Assembly: GCF_900112975.1 (NCBI RefSeq)
Contig: NZ_FONQ01000005.1
Location: 62,001-126,000, forward strand
Direction: 5' to 3'
Source of the DNA: Flavobacterium xueshanense
Lineage (GTDB): Bacteria; Bacteroidota; Bacteroidia; Flavobacteriales; Flavobacteriaceae
Length of the DNA stretch: 64,000 nucleotides
In this document: positions 1-7,776 of the stretch, piece by piece
Position numbering within the stretch: the stretch's first letter is position 1
Layout: each line of letters starts with the position of its first letter
Position numbers and translations under genes: made by a program
Notes under the pieces: model-generated
Databases searched by the model: none
What the model saw: only the letters and a program-made list of their open reading frames with translations
What the model was told of the DNA's origin: nothing

Positions 1-86
1 AAGCTAATTAGATTTTTTACTTCGCCAAAACAACAATTTTAAATACCTTTTTGAAGATCTCAAAACCGAAAATAAATTCGGATTTC

Positions 87-296
87 TTAAATAAAAAGCG
101 CTTCATTCTCTTGGGAATACATTAGAAAAAGTAATGAATTTGGCACTGTTTTTTGTGCCAAAGCATCGTTTTTTGAAATTTCGAATCTAGGATGAATCAG
201 TTCATTTTTAAAATTGTTCTCTTTTTCCTTTTTTTTTCTAAAGTCAATACTTTTTAATACTTGAAATGTCTTTGTAAAATACTTAGTTGTGCTCAT
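87..296 (-). CDS. small hypothetical protein (doubtful)
   Basis: This is an open frame of 69 codons with an ATG start and a lysine-rich middle. No signal peptide, membrane segment or known motif is visible. A perfect 8-bp inverted repeat (TTTGGCAC at 139-146, GTGCCAAA at 155-162) lies inside the frame. That suggests the stretch may be structured non-coding DNA or a transcript end rather than a gene. It lies downstream of two minus-strand terminators and has no obvious promoter. I do not recognise it. Confidence 0.25.
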   Translation of the reverse strand: MSTTKYFTKTFQVLKSIDFRKKKEKENNFKNELIHPRFEISKNDALAQKTVPNSLLFLMYSQENEALFI

Positions 297-379
297 AATT
301 TTTAGGTGTTAAATTTTTAAACTCATTTTTGATTTCATTGTAATTATTATTTTAAAATTTAAAAAAATTCAGAAAAAAA

Positions 380-413
380 AAAACCCTTTTAGATACATAT
401 CCAAAAGGGTTTT
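380..413 (-). terminator. rho-independent terminator, minus strand
   Basis: An 11-bp perfect stem (AAAACCCTTTT with AAAAGGGTTTT) is followed on the minus strand by an uninterrupted T run (the A run at 373-383). It closes a minus-strand transcript that would cover 414-578, where no convincing gene is present. Confidence 0.75.
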
Positions 414-578
414 AAGTTATAATACTAACTTATACTTTTGGAATCAACTGACGCAAATACGCATAATGGCCTTTGCAGTTATCACATTATTGACTGTTGA
501 ATTATTTGTATGCTGGAATTTTTGGTTATTCATGTATGCTACTATTTCTGTAAAATTATTAGGTTGTATTCAAAAAAA
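414..578 (-). other. gene-poor stretch between two minus-strand terminators; possible small RNA or gene relic
   Basis: No full gene is visible. On the minus strand, a frame ending at 430 reads CDNCKGHYAYLRQLIPKV before a stop. It looks protein-like (a CxxC pair) but is closed upstream by a stop at 487-489. An overlapping frame is open for about 35 codons and ends at TGA near 446. The stretch could be the decayed end of a small gene, or a small RNA closed by the terminator at 380-413. Neither reading is well supported. Confidence 0.2.
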
Positions 579-604
579 AAGCTTCCCGTTATTTGGGAAG
601 CTTT
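579..604 (-). terminator. rho-independent terminator, minus strand
   Basis: The inverted repeat AAGCTTCCC / GGGAAGCTT has a 7-nt loop, and the A run at 572-580 gives a T run on the minus strand. It lies about 22 nt beyond the stop of the 22-codon frame at 627-695, so that short transcript would have its own end. Confidence 0.7.
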
Positions 605-626
605 TGCTATATAATTTAATTTAAAA

Positions 627-695
627 TTATGCAATAAGCGACCCTAAGGAATTGTCCTGCGCGACTTTAAACATAGTGTAAATATTAAATTTCAT
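627..695 (-). CDS. possible 22-residue microprotein or leader peptide
   Basis: The minus-strand frame starts at ATG 695 and reads MKFNIYTMFKVAQDNSLGSL followed by IA and TAA. An A-rich leader (AAAAAAGTAAAA) of the usual Bacteroidota kind precedes it, and a strong minus-strand terminator (579-604) follows 22 nt after the stop. Upstream AT-rich DNA has TAATTTG-like boxes, but none fits the promoter consensus with correct spacing. The combination of start, leader and terminator is suggestive, but the frame is short enough to be chance. Confidence 0.3.
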   Translation of the reverse strand: MKFNIYTMFKVAQDNSLGSLIA

Positions 696-845
696 TTTTA
701 CTTTTTTAGAGAATCAAATTTGCAAATTATTTTTTAAATATGCAAATAAGTTTCAAAAAAAATAATAGCCGTAATGCTCCAGAAGTTATTTTTTACTTTA
801 ATTAAACCAAAAAAAGATTTATCAGCAAAAAAAAGTTAAGATTAA

Positions 846-875
846 TTTGCAATTCAAAATGGTTTCATACATTTG
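846..875 (+). promoter_or_regulatory. metK promoter, flavobacterial type
   Basis: TTTG at 846-849, an 18-nt spacer and TACATTTG at 868-875 match the Bacteroidota primary-sigma pattern (TTTG, about 17-19 nt, TAnnTTTG). Transcription would begin near 880-883, just before the aptamer stem at 887, so nearly the whole leader is taken up by the riboswitch. Confidence 0.75.
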
Positions 876-886
876 CACCCGAATAC

Positions 887-985
887 AAGAGGAAAAATTT
901 GAACTGATTGCAACCTCTTCATAATGAAACAAATTCATTATGAATACTGATAATTTTTCAGTAGAAAAAATGCTAAAGCAGGAAC
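887..985 (+). ncRNA. SAM-II-like (metA-type) riboswitch upstream of metK
   Basis: The stem AAGAGG (887-892) pairs with CCTCTT (914-919) around a loop containing ATTTGAACTGATTGCAA. The 3' element ATGCTAAAGCAGG lies at 970-982. Stem, loop and a downstream TGCTAAA box are the hallmarks of the SAM-II pseudoknot, known from Alphaproteobacteria and Bacteroidota. CTG in the loop can pair with CAG at 979-981 to form the pseudoknot. Two extra hairpins (920-942 and 946-962) are inserted between stem and 3' element. CTAAAG (973-978) can instead pair with CTTTAG (990-995), a possible competing hairpin. Position before S-adenosylmethionine synthetase fits feedback by the product. SAM-I is less likely because its long P2/P3 arms and GAGGGA box are absent. 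Confidence 0.7.
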
Positions 986-1045
986 TCTCCTTTAGTCCTT
1001 TTCAGCAATTATTTTTTCTCGCTTAATTTTAAAATAATAATTATT

Positions 1046-2296
1046 ATGGCCTATTTATTTACGTCAGAATCTGTAAGCGAAGGACATCCAGACAAAATTG
1101 CAGATCAAATTTCAGACGCATTAATTGATAATTTCTTAGCATTTGATGCTGACTCAAAAGTAGCTTGCGAAACTTTAGTAACAACTGGTCAGGTAATTTT
1201 GGCTGGTGAAGTAAAATCAAACACCTATTTAGATGTACAACAAATCGCTCGCGATGTAATCAAGAAAATTGGTTACACCAAAAGCGAATATATGTTTGAA
1301 GCCAATTCTTGTGGAATCCTTTCTGCTATTCACGAACAATCTGCTGACATCAATCAAGGTGTTGACAGAGCAAATCCAGAAGAGCAAGGCGCTGGTGATC
1401 AAGGAATGATGTTTGGTTACGCTACTAATGAAACCGAAAATTACATGCCATTGGCACTTGATTTATCTCATAAATTATTGCAGGAATTAGCTGTTTTAAG
1501 ACGTGAAAATAACGAAATTACGTATTTACGTCCTGATGCTAAATCTCAAGTAACGTTAGAATACAGCGATGACAACAAGCCAACTCGTATTGAAGCTATT
1601 GTAATCTCGACACAACATGATGATTTTGATGAAGAAGCAACAATGCTTGCAAAAATCAAAAAAGATATTATCGAAATATTGATTCCAAGGATCATTGCAA
1701 AAAATCCTGCACACGCGCATTTATTTAACGATGCAATTCAATACCATATCAACCCAACCGGGAAATTCGTAATTGGAGGGCCACACGGAGATACTGGACT
1801 TACAGGAAGAAAAATCATTGTGGATACTTACGGTGGAAAAGGGGCTCACGGTGGTGGTGCATTTTCTGGAAAAGATCCAAGTAAAGTAGATAGAAGTGCA
1901 GCTTATGCTACACGTCATATCGCTAAAAACTTAGTTGCAGCGGGTGTTGCTGACGAGATTTTAGTACAGGTTTCTTATGCCATTGGAGTTGCAAAACCAA
2001 TGGGTATTTTTATCGATACGTATGGTACTTCAAAAGTGAATTTGACTAATGGAGAAATTGCCAAAAAAGTTGAAGCTATTTTTGACATGCGACCTTACTT
2101 TATTGAGCAACGTTTGAAATTAAGAAACCCTATCTACAGCGAAACTGCTGCTTACGGGCACATGGGGCGTACTCCAGAAACAGTTACTAAAACTTTCTCT
2201 GCTCCAGGTGGAAACGAAAAAACAGTTACCGTTGAATTGTTTACTTGGGAAAAATTAGATTTTGTTGACCAAGTGAAAACGGCTTTTGGATTGTAA
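1046..2296 (+). CDS. metK: S-adenosylmethionine synthetase
   Basis: It makes S-adenosylmethionine from methionine and ATP in the cytoplasm, supplying methyl groups to enzymes such as UbiE and the RNA methyltransferase encoded in this window. The 416-residue protein shows the N-terminal SEGHPDK motif (about 11-17), the GAGDQG motif (115-120) and the glycine-rich [16 protein letters not shown] loop near 270, all typical of the family. It is somewhat longer than the 384-residue E. coli enzyme. It is monocistronic, with its own promoter, a SAM-II-like aptamer in the leader and a strong terminator just after the stop, so feedback by its product is likely. Confidence 0.97.
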   Translation: MAYLFTSESVSEGHPDKIADQISDALIDNFLAFDADSKVACETLVTTGQVILAGEVKSNTYLDVQQIARDVIKKIGYTKSEYMFEANSCGILSAIHEQSADINQGVDRANPEEQGAGDQGMMFGYATNETENYMPLALDLSHKLLQELAVLRRENNEITYLRPDAKSQVTLEYSDDNKPTRIEAIVISTQHDDFDEEATMLAKIKKDIIEILIPRIIAKNPAHAHLFNDAIQYHINPTGKFVIGGPHGDTGLTGRKIIVDTYGGKGAHGGGAFSGKDPSKVDRSAAYATRHIAKNLVAAGVADEILVQVSYAIGVAKPMGIFIDTYGTSKVNLTNGEIAKKVEAIFDMRPYFIEQRLKLRNPIYSETAAYGHMGRTPETVTKTFSAPGGNEKTVTVELFTWEKLDFVDQVKTAFGL

Positions 2297-2318
2297 TCAT
2301 CTAAAAATATTTATATCT

Positions 2319-2354
2319 AAAACCCGAAATCCAATTGAATTTCGGGTTTTTTTT
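2319..2354 (+). terminator. metK terminator
   Basis: AAAACCCGAAAT (2319-2330) pairs perfectly with ATTTCGGGTTTT (2339-2350), followed by more T. It abuts the dispersed element that begins at 2354. Confidence 0.9.
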
Positions 2355-2506
2355 AGCCCTGATGGAAATGGAAATCCTTTGCTAAAAAAAGATTCATTTT
2401 TTCTTATAAAAAAAGAGCGACCAACGGAAGCTCCTTTATTTATTTAGAAAAATAATCTTTTTCAGCAAAGATTGAAATGTACAGCAGGATTAGCTCCTAC
2501 AAATTA
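2354..2506 (+). repeat. dispersed palindromic element, copy A
   Basis: Its left end TAGCCCtGATGGAAatGGaAT and right end ACAGCaGGAtTAGCTCCT match the other two copies. Between them is an imperfect long stem: CTTTGCT (2377-2383) pairs with AGCAAAG (2464-2470), and AAAAAGATT (386-394 of the 2 kb line) pairs with AATCTTTTT at 2454-2462, around an AT-rich loop. The minus-strand receptor gene ends inside the element, with its TAG stop at 2497-2499. Confidence 0.75.
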
Positions 2507-5199
2507 TACTTTAAAGAAAAAATTACATAGCGTGGCTGAACAGTATACTGTGAAGTTCTGGTGGCAAACTGGGTAAAACTATCATCATTTAGTGAGGTTG
2601 TATTCAATAAATTTGTTCCGCTTACTTTGTATTCTAATTTGCTCCCTTTCTTTTGATAAATTAAACTGGCACTCAAGAAATCATATTCATTATTGACTGT
2701 CTTCGCATTGTTATAATAATGGTACAACTCATATTCCGCTACGAAAGAGAAGCTGTTTAAGAAGAAATAATCCAGTCTCGCAAAAGGCTTTTCTGTGTAA
2801 AAAGTAGTATTATTGTAATCGTTGGTCACAATATTGTATCCCAACTCTAAATTAGGCATATTCTTGTAATTTGTGGAAGCTTTAAAAGTATAGTTTTGAG
2901 TAAAACTCTCGTTTTTTGATAACACATTATTCTGGATGTTATTGAACTTAGACCAATTTAGAGAAGCTCCAAAAGAGGCTTTGTAATTCTTCAAAAAAGA
3001 ACGTCCGTACGAGCCATTTCCTAAAAGTGTTTCATCAGCAAAATCAGAGTTGAACGGCGATGAAGTTTGATTCACTCCATTGAATACGGCACTAGTTTTT
3101 ATCGCATCGACTCTTTTCGAATATGAAGCTACCGCAGTAATATTCTCAAAATTAAACATGTTGTATTTAAAGTAACGCAGTGAATGAACTTGGGCTGTAG
3201 CGTTTTCTAAAAGTCGGCTTCCTTTTGTCAAACTGTTATAATTTGAGAAAATAAATCCTTCGGCAAGTTGATTTATATCAGTGAAATTATTGGTATACGA
3301 AAAATTATAGGTTAATGTTTCCGATTTTTTTAGTTGATAAATCGCCAACAAATCTGGCAATGCTCTGAAGAAATTTTGACTATTACTGGTTCCTAATTGC
3401 TCATTTGTCATGTTGTAACTGTGCAGACTAACTCCTGGAGTAAAAGTAAATTTGCCGCTCAAAATCTTATAATGCAATCCCAAAAACGTGTCATTGAAAT
3501 TGTAATTCACATCATTTGTATTGGCATTATTAGTCAGATTATTGACTGTTTCATTATCTAAAATTTGAAAAATACTGGAATTAAAATTTTGATAGGAATA
3601 CGTATTTCCTAACGTCACATTGATGTTGCTTTTTGGAGTGACCATGTAATAATAATTCAGTTTAGCGTCAATCTTATTGGTTTTTACAAAGCGACTTTGG
3701 TTGATGTTATTTCTGTTTTGCCCAGCCACATATCCCGCCAAACTGAATGGTTGCGATTGTAAATTAGCATTATAAAAAGGATCTTCTTCTTGATACAGAT
3801 GTTGCATTTCGAAAGCAAAAATATTCTTGTCGCTTTGCGTGTAATACAAACTCAAGTTTTGATTTACTGAAATTGGATCTTGATTTTTTAACGTATTAAT
3901 GTTTTCAGTTGTAGCATTATTGCTGACAATAGACTCTCTCAATAAAGAATTATTCTCGCCCTGTTTGGACAATTTAGCCAATATATCATAGTCAAATTGA
4001 AACTTCGTAGTTGGTTTATAACTTGAACTCAATTTGAATAATCCTAAATTACTTTTTTGGTTTGTAATTTCCTGACGGTTCTCCGTAGAAAAAATCTCCG
4101 AAGAATTAGGTTGTAAAATATTTGTTTGTGACTTTGTTTCTAAATCCGTTAACGAAGAGGAAAAAATCCCAAAACCGCTTAAAGTCCAAGCTTTGTTTAC
4201 ATTATAGGCGAAATTTGTGGCTCCAAATTTAGTCTCAATTTCCTTGGCTCGATTATTCCTAAGCAGTGAAATTCCTAAATCATTCGAAGATACATTAAAA
4301 CTAGAACCGCCTTTTTGCATCATCCCACGAAAACCGCCGGTGAATTTAAAATAATCCTGAACCGTCAACGGCAATTCTCCAATATTATTGAAATTTGTGA
4401 TTAGATTGATGCTGTATTTTGGGCTGTAATAAAACAATTTTGGATTAATCAAATAGCGACTTTCCTCGTGTGCCACTCCAATTCCCGCGGTCATATCCCC
4501 GAACCAGAAATTTTTCTTTCCTGATTTAAGTTTAATATTCATTGCAATATTATCTTGATTGTTCTCCACACCTTTTAGCGCACCAATTTCGCTGTAATTG
4601 CGTAACACTTGGATTTTATCAATGGCATCCGCTGGAATGTTTTTGACACCTAGCTTTGTGTCACCATCAAAAAAGTCTTTTCCTTCCACCATTAATTTAG
4701 AGACTTTTTTCCCTTCGACTTCAATTTCGCCATCGGCGTTGACCTCAACTCCTGGTAATTTTTTTAATAAGTCTTCCAGTTTCCTTTCCGTTCCTGACTT
4801 AAAAGAATCCGCGTTATAGACAATAGTATCTCCTTTTATCGAAACCGGCATTTCACGAACAATTTCGACACCATCCAATTCAATTCCGCCTTCCTCAAGT
4901 GTTATGTTTTTAATGCGGTTTTCTGAAGTTGTGGTGATTTCCAGTTCTTTATTCTGCATTCCCAAATAGCTTACTTTTAAGACGTACGAAGTATTTGGTT
5001 TTAAATTAAGAATAAATTTCCCCTTGTCATTTGTAATGGCGTAGGAATCCATGGCTTTTGTGGCTTTATTTACCGCCATCACATTGGCCATTTCTAGACC
5101 CACAGTTTTGGAATCAGTTATGAGACCCTCTAATTTAACGGATTGTGCGAAAGAAAGTGTTGTAATAAAAAATAAGGCCAGTACTATTAATTTTTTCAT
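2497..5199 (-). CDS. outer-membrane beta-barrel protein with carboxypeptidase-like regulatory N-domain (TonB-receptor-like)
   Basis: The 900-residue exported protein has a signal peptide (1-19, cleaved after FAQ), a CarboxypepD_reg-like beta-sandwich (about 20-105), a plug-like segment with the run DLLKKLPGVEVNADGEIEVEG (near 140-165) and a long beta-barrel rich in Tyr, Asn and Phe. It ends in an aromatic-hydrophobic strand, as expected for an outer-membrane barrel. No TonB box is evident, and the family is often annotated simply as outer membrane beta-barrel protein. A GLPGLI gene lies 60 bp upstream in the same direction, an arrangement common in Flavobacteriia, so the two are probably co-transcribed. 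The substrate is unknown. The stop codon lies within the dispersed element. Confidence 0.85.
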   Translation of the reverse strand: MKKLIVLALFFITTLSFAQSVKLEGLITDSKTVGLEMANVMAVNKATKAMDSYAITNDKGKFILNLKPNTSYVLKVSYLGMQNKELEITTTSENRIKNITLEEGGIELDGVEIVREMPVSIKGDTIVYNADSFKSGTERKLEDLLKKLPGVEVNADGEIEVEGKKVSKLMVEGKDFFDGDTKLGVKNIPADAIDKIQVLRNYSEIGALKGVENNQDNIAMNIKLKSGKKNFWFGDMTAGIGVAHEESRYLINPKLFYYSPKYSINLITNFNNIGELPLTVQDYFKFTGGFRGMMQKGGSSFNVSSNDLGISLLRNNRAKEIETKFGATNFAYNVNKAWTLSGFGIFSSSLTDLETKSQTNILQPNSSEIFSTENRQEITNQKSNLGLFKLSSSYKPTTKFQFDYDILAKLSKQGENNSLLRESIVSNNATTENINTLKNQDPISVNQNLSLYYTQSDKNIFAFEMQHLYQEEDPFYNANLQSQPFSLAGYVAGQNRNNINQSRFVKTNKIDAKLNYYYMVTPKSNINVTLGNTYSYQNFNSSIFQILDNETVNNLTNNANTNDVNYNFNDTFLGLHYKILSGKFTFTPGVSLHSYNMTNEQLGTSNSQNFFRALPDLLAIYQLKKSETLTYNFSYTNNFTDINQLAEGFIFSNYNSLTKGSRLLENATAQVHSLRYFKYNMFNFENITAVASYSKRVDAIKTSAVFNGVNQTSSPFNSDFADETLLGNGSYGRSFLKNYKASFGASLNWSKFNNIQNNVLSKNESFTQNYTFKASTNYKNMPNLELGYNIVTNDYNNTTFYTEKPFARLDYFFLNSFSFVAEYELYHYYNNAKTVNNEYDFLSASLIYQKKGSKLEYKVSGTNLLNTTSLNDDSFTQFATRTSQYTVQPRYVIFSLKYNL

Positions 5200-5259
5200 T
5201 TAGGAATAAGGAATGAAATCTTTGTAATTAATTTTAAAAACTCAAATAGTGATTTATAA

Positions 5260-6150
5260 CTACCCGCCAATTCTGATGTGCATTCCGCCATTACCTCCAC
5301 GTCCTTGGTTCATCTCTCTAAACTCCTCCATTTTTTTCAAAACGGTTTCGTCAAATTCTTTCTGAGTTGTTACTTTTCCTTTTGTTGACGCTTTTATTTC
5401 GGTTTTAACTTTAGGATTCAAAACCACTTTTGAACATAAAATAACTGTTTTACCGTCGTTTACTTCCAATATTAAACCCGGTAACCCCCAGTAGTTTTCC
5501 GGTCCTTGACTCACTGGAATTTCTGGCGTATACCAAGCTGTAATTATAGTTTCTTTTGGCATATCTAATGCATCCAAAAGACTTGTTTTCTTGGCTGCAT
5601 CCTCTGGTTTTGTTGCTACAGCATCTTCTTTTTTTGGTCTGAAATTTCTAAAATCTGTTTTGCTTGCGACACGTACAGCAGTGGCTTTAAAACAATTATA
5701 ACCACCAATAACCCGGGTTTCACCTTCCATTTTCCATTGTAAATTAGGCAACGAATCTTTTACCAGAAACTCTTTCCCCATGAATTCTTTATCAACGGTA
5801 TAGGATTTCTCTTTTACGTTTTTATAATACGTTCCGCCGCCGCCAGTCATAGACATCATCATTCTCATTCCGCCACCACCTTGACCGGGAGCTTCCAGTT
5901 TTTCTTCTTCTTTGTAAATCGATGCCGATTTATCAAAATTAAGAATGAATGTTTTTTCAAACATTTTTTTCATACTTTCCTCGATCCTTTTTTGCATATC
6001 CGGAGTCATCTCCTTATTGCCTTCCATTCGCGTTTTAAAATCGGAAGTGCTGGTTTTCGATTCGTACACTGCCATTCCTTGAAATTCCTGAGCATGAAGT
6101 CCCATAAATGATGCGACTGTTACAACTAATGCGAAAATTACTTTATACAT
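5260..6150 (-). CDS. GLPGLI family protein
   Basis: This 296-residue exported protein has a signal peptide (1-20, ending LHAQ) and the family-defining WGLPGLILEV segment near residue 223. It has a glycine/methionine-rich patch near 90-105 and a Gly-rich C terminus. The family is restricted to Bacteroidota and its function is unknown. Members usually sit beside an outer-membrane receptor, as here, where the receptor starts 60 bp downstream. The gene is first in the pair and divergent from the hypothetical gene at 6265, so its promoter should lie in 6151-6264. Confidence 0.9.
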   Translation of the reverse strand: MYKVIFALVVTVASFMGLHAQEFQGMAVYESKTSTSDFKTRMEGNKEMTPDMQKRIEESMKKMFEKTFILNFDKSASIYKEEEKLEAPGQGGGGMRMMMSMTGGGGTYYKNVKEKSYTVDKEFMGKEFLVKDSLPNLQWKMEGETRVIGGYNCFKATAVRVASKTDFRNFRPKKEDAVATKPEDAAKKTSLLDALDMPKETIITAWYTPEIPVSQGPENYWGLPGLILEVNDGKTVILCSKVVLNPKVKTEIKASTKGKVTTQKEFDETVLKKMEEFREMNQGRGGNGGMHIRIGG

Positions 6151-6264
6151 ACTATTGGTTTTTAAGGAATAAGACTTCTAAATACTATTTTTGTTACAAG
6201 GATTCTGTTAAAATAATCGTACGACAATCCTAATTGTATACCGTTTAATTGTAATTTCGCTTTT

Positions 6265-7056
6265 ATGAAGAAAGTAATGCTATTGCTAATTATCGCTTCG
6301 TTTTCTGTCGTATCAAGTCAAAACCAAAAACTAACTGCTCTTAAGACTGATTCCATTCATTTTGATGGATATCAATTTTTAGGATACGATTCCATTGGAT
6401 TTTATTACACTATTAAAAACAATGTTTTTTCTAAAATTAAAACGAGAGATACTTTAGAATATAAAAACATTTCTTTGGGCAAAATCTCAAAAGTTGACCT
6501 GCAAAACCCATTGAAAATTGTTTTATTCTACGAAAATTTCAATACCGTTATTGTATTGGATAATCAATTAAATGAAATCCAAAAAATAAATTTTTCAGAA
6601 AACATAATTCCAATCGTAGCAACTGCAATTGGAATTGCATCAATGAATCAGTTGTGGATTTACAACAGCATGAATCAGCAACTGGGACTTTATGATTATT
6701 TAAACAAGGAATACAAGACCATTTCAGTTCCTTTTACCGAAAGCATCAAGAATTATTCTTCAGATTTCAATTTCTTTCATTGGGTTGACAATAAAAACAA
6801 TTGGTACACTTGCGATATTTTTGGAAGAATAACAATTAAAGAAAAAATTCCTGATTTTGAATCAATTGAAATTTTAAATGAAAATCAGTTCATTTATTTA
6901 AAAGACTCCCGTTTGTTTCTGCAGGATTTGGAAAAAGGTAAAAAAACTGAAATTGAAATTTCGGAAAAAACGTTTAAAAAATTTTATTACAAGGACCAAA
7001 TTATATCTATTTTTACATCCACAGGAATTACAAATTATAAAATCATAATACCATAA
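6265..7056 (+). CDS. exported hypothetical protein
   Basis: The 263-residue protein has a clear signal peptide (MKKVMLLLIIASFSVVSSQ). The rest is rich in short beta-type stretches and Asn/Lys/Ile, which would suit a propeller-like periplasmic domain, but I recognise no family. A TATTTTTG box lies upstream, in 6151-6264. Its TAA shares a base with the ATG of the deoxynucleoside kinase, so the two are translationally coupled, although no functional link between an exported protein and a nucleoside kinase is obvious. Confidence 0.8.
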   Translation: MKKVMLLLIIASFSVVSSQNQKLTALKTDSIHFDGYQFLGYDSIGFYYTIKNNVFSKIKTRDTLEYKNISLGKISKVDLQNPLKIVLFYENFNTVIVLDNQLNEIQKINFSENIIPIVATAIGIASMNQLWIYNSMNQQLGLYDYLNKEYKTISVPFTESIKNYSSDFNFFHWVDNKNNWYTCDIFGRITIKEKIPDFESIEILNENQFIYLKDSRLFLQDLEKGKKTEIEISEKTFKKFYYKDQIISIFTSTGITNYKIIIP

Positions 7057-7670
7057 TGCACATAGCAATAGCAGGAAATATAGGTTCCGGAAAAACAACT
7101 TTAACACGATTACTAGCAAAACATTTTAAGTGGGAACCGCATTATGAAGATGTAGTTGACAATCCATACTTAGATGATTTTTACCATCAAATGGAACGTT
7201 GGTCGTTTAATTTACAGATTTATTTCTTGAATAGCCGTTTCCGTCAGGTAATGCAAATCCGTGAAAGCGGTAAAAAAATCATTCAGGACAGAACTATCTA
7301 TGAAGATGCCCATATTTTTGCCCCTAACCTGTACGCGATGGGTTTGATGACCAATCGTGATTTTCAAAATTATTCTTCGCTTTTTGAATTAATGGAATCT
7401 ACGGTTAAAGCACCTGATTTATTGATCTATTTAAGAAGTTCAATCCCTAATTTAGTCGGACAAATACATAAAAGAGGACGAGAATACGAAAACTCTATAT
7501 CCATTGATTATTTGAGCCGTTTGAACGAACGCTACGAAGGTTGGATTCAAACTTATGACAAAGGGAAACTATTAATCATTGATGTGGACAACATTAATTT
7601 TGTTGACAATCCCGAAGATTTAGGAACTATTTTTAACCGTATTGATGCTGAATTGAACGGGTTGTTTTAG
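7056..7670 (+). CDS. deoxynucleoside kinase
   Basis: This cytoplasmic enzyme phosphorylates deoxynucleosides in nucleotide salvage. Its 204 residues show a P-loop GNIGSGKTT at 7-15, the DRTIYED motif (78-84) containing the ERS/DR-type substrate-binding residues, and the arginine-rich lid RGREYE near 147. The length and order fit the dCK/dGK/dNK family, and substrate preference (dA/dG or dC) cannot be read from the sequence. The start overlaps the upstream stop by one base, and a palindromic terminator follows. Confidence 0.9.
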   Translation: MHIAIAGNIGSGKTTLTRLLAKHFKWEPHYEDVVDNPYLDDFYHQMERWSFNLQIYFLNSRFRQVMQIRESGKKIIQDRTIYEDAHIFAPNLYAMGLMTNRDFQNYSSLFELMESTVKAPDLLIYLRSSIPNLVGQIHKRGREYENSISIDYLSRLNERYEGWIQTYDKGKLLIIDVDNINFVDNPEDLGTIFNRIDAELNGLF

Positions 7671-7672
7671 AA

Positions 7673-7707
7673 TCCTCTCCCCAGCCCTCTCCGAAGGAAA
7701 GGGAGCA
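7673..7707 (+). repeat. dispersed CTCTCCCC-AGCCCTCTCC-type intergenic repeat
   Basis: The sequence CCTCTCCCCAGCCCTCTCC, then GAA and GGAAAGGGAG, folds into a short GC-rich hairpin in otherwise AT-rich DNA. From memory, near-identical sequences recur between genes of many Flavobacteriia. Only one copy is in this window, so its repeat status rests on that recollection. Confidence 0.45.
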
Positions 7708-7731
7708 GGAACGGCATAAAAATACAAACAA

Positions 7732-7759
7732 AAAATGCCTCGCAATTGCGAGGCATTTT
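7732..7759. terminator. bidirectional terminator between the kinase and pyrophosphatase genes
   Basis: A perfect 28-nt palindrome (AAAATGCCTCGCAA and its complement) sits between two converging genes, with A/T tracts on both sides, so it can end transcription from either strand. Confidence 0.9.
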
Positions 7760-7776
7760 ATTTATATAACGTTTAA

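Noticed and set aside
887..985. SAM-I (S-box) riboswitch
   Set aside because: The kink-turn arm, GAGGGA box and four-way junction are not present; the core fits SAM-II.
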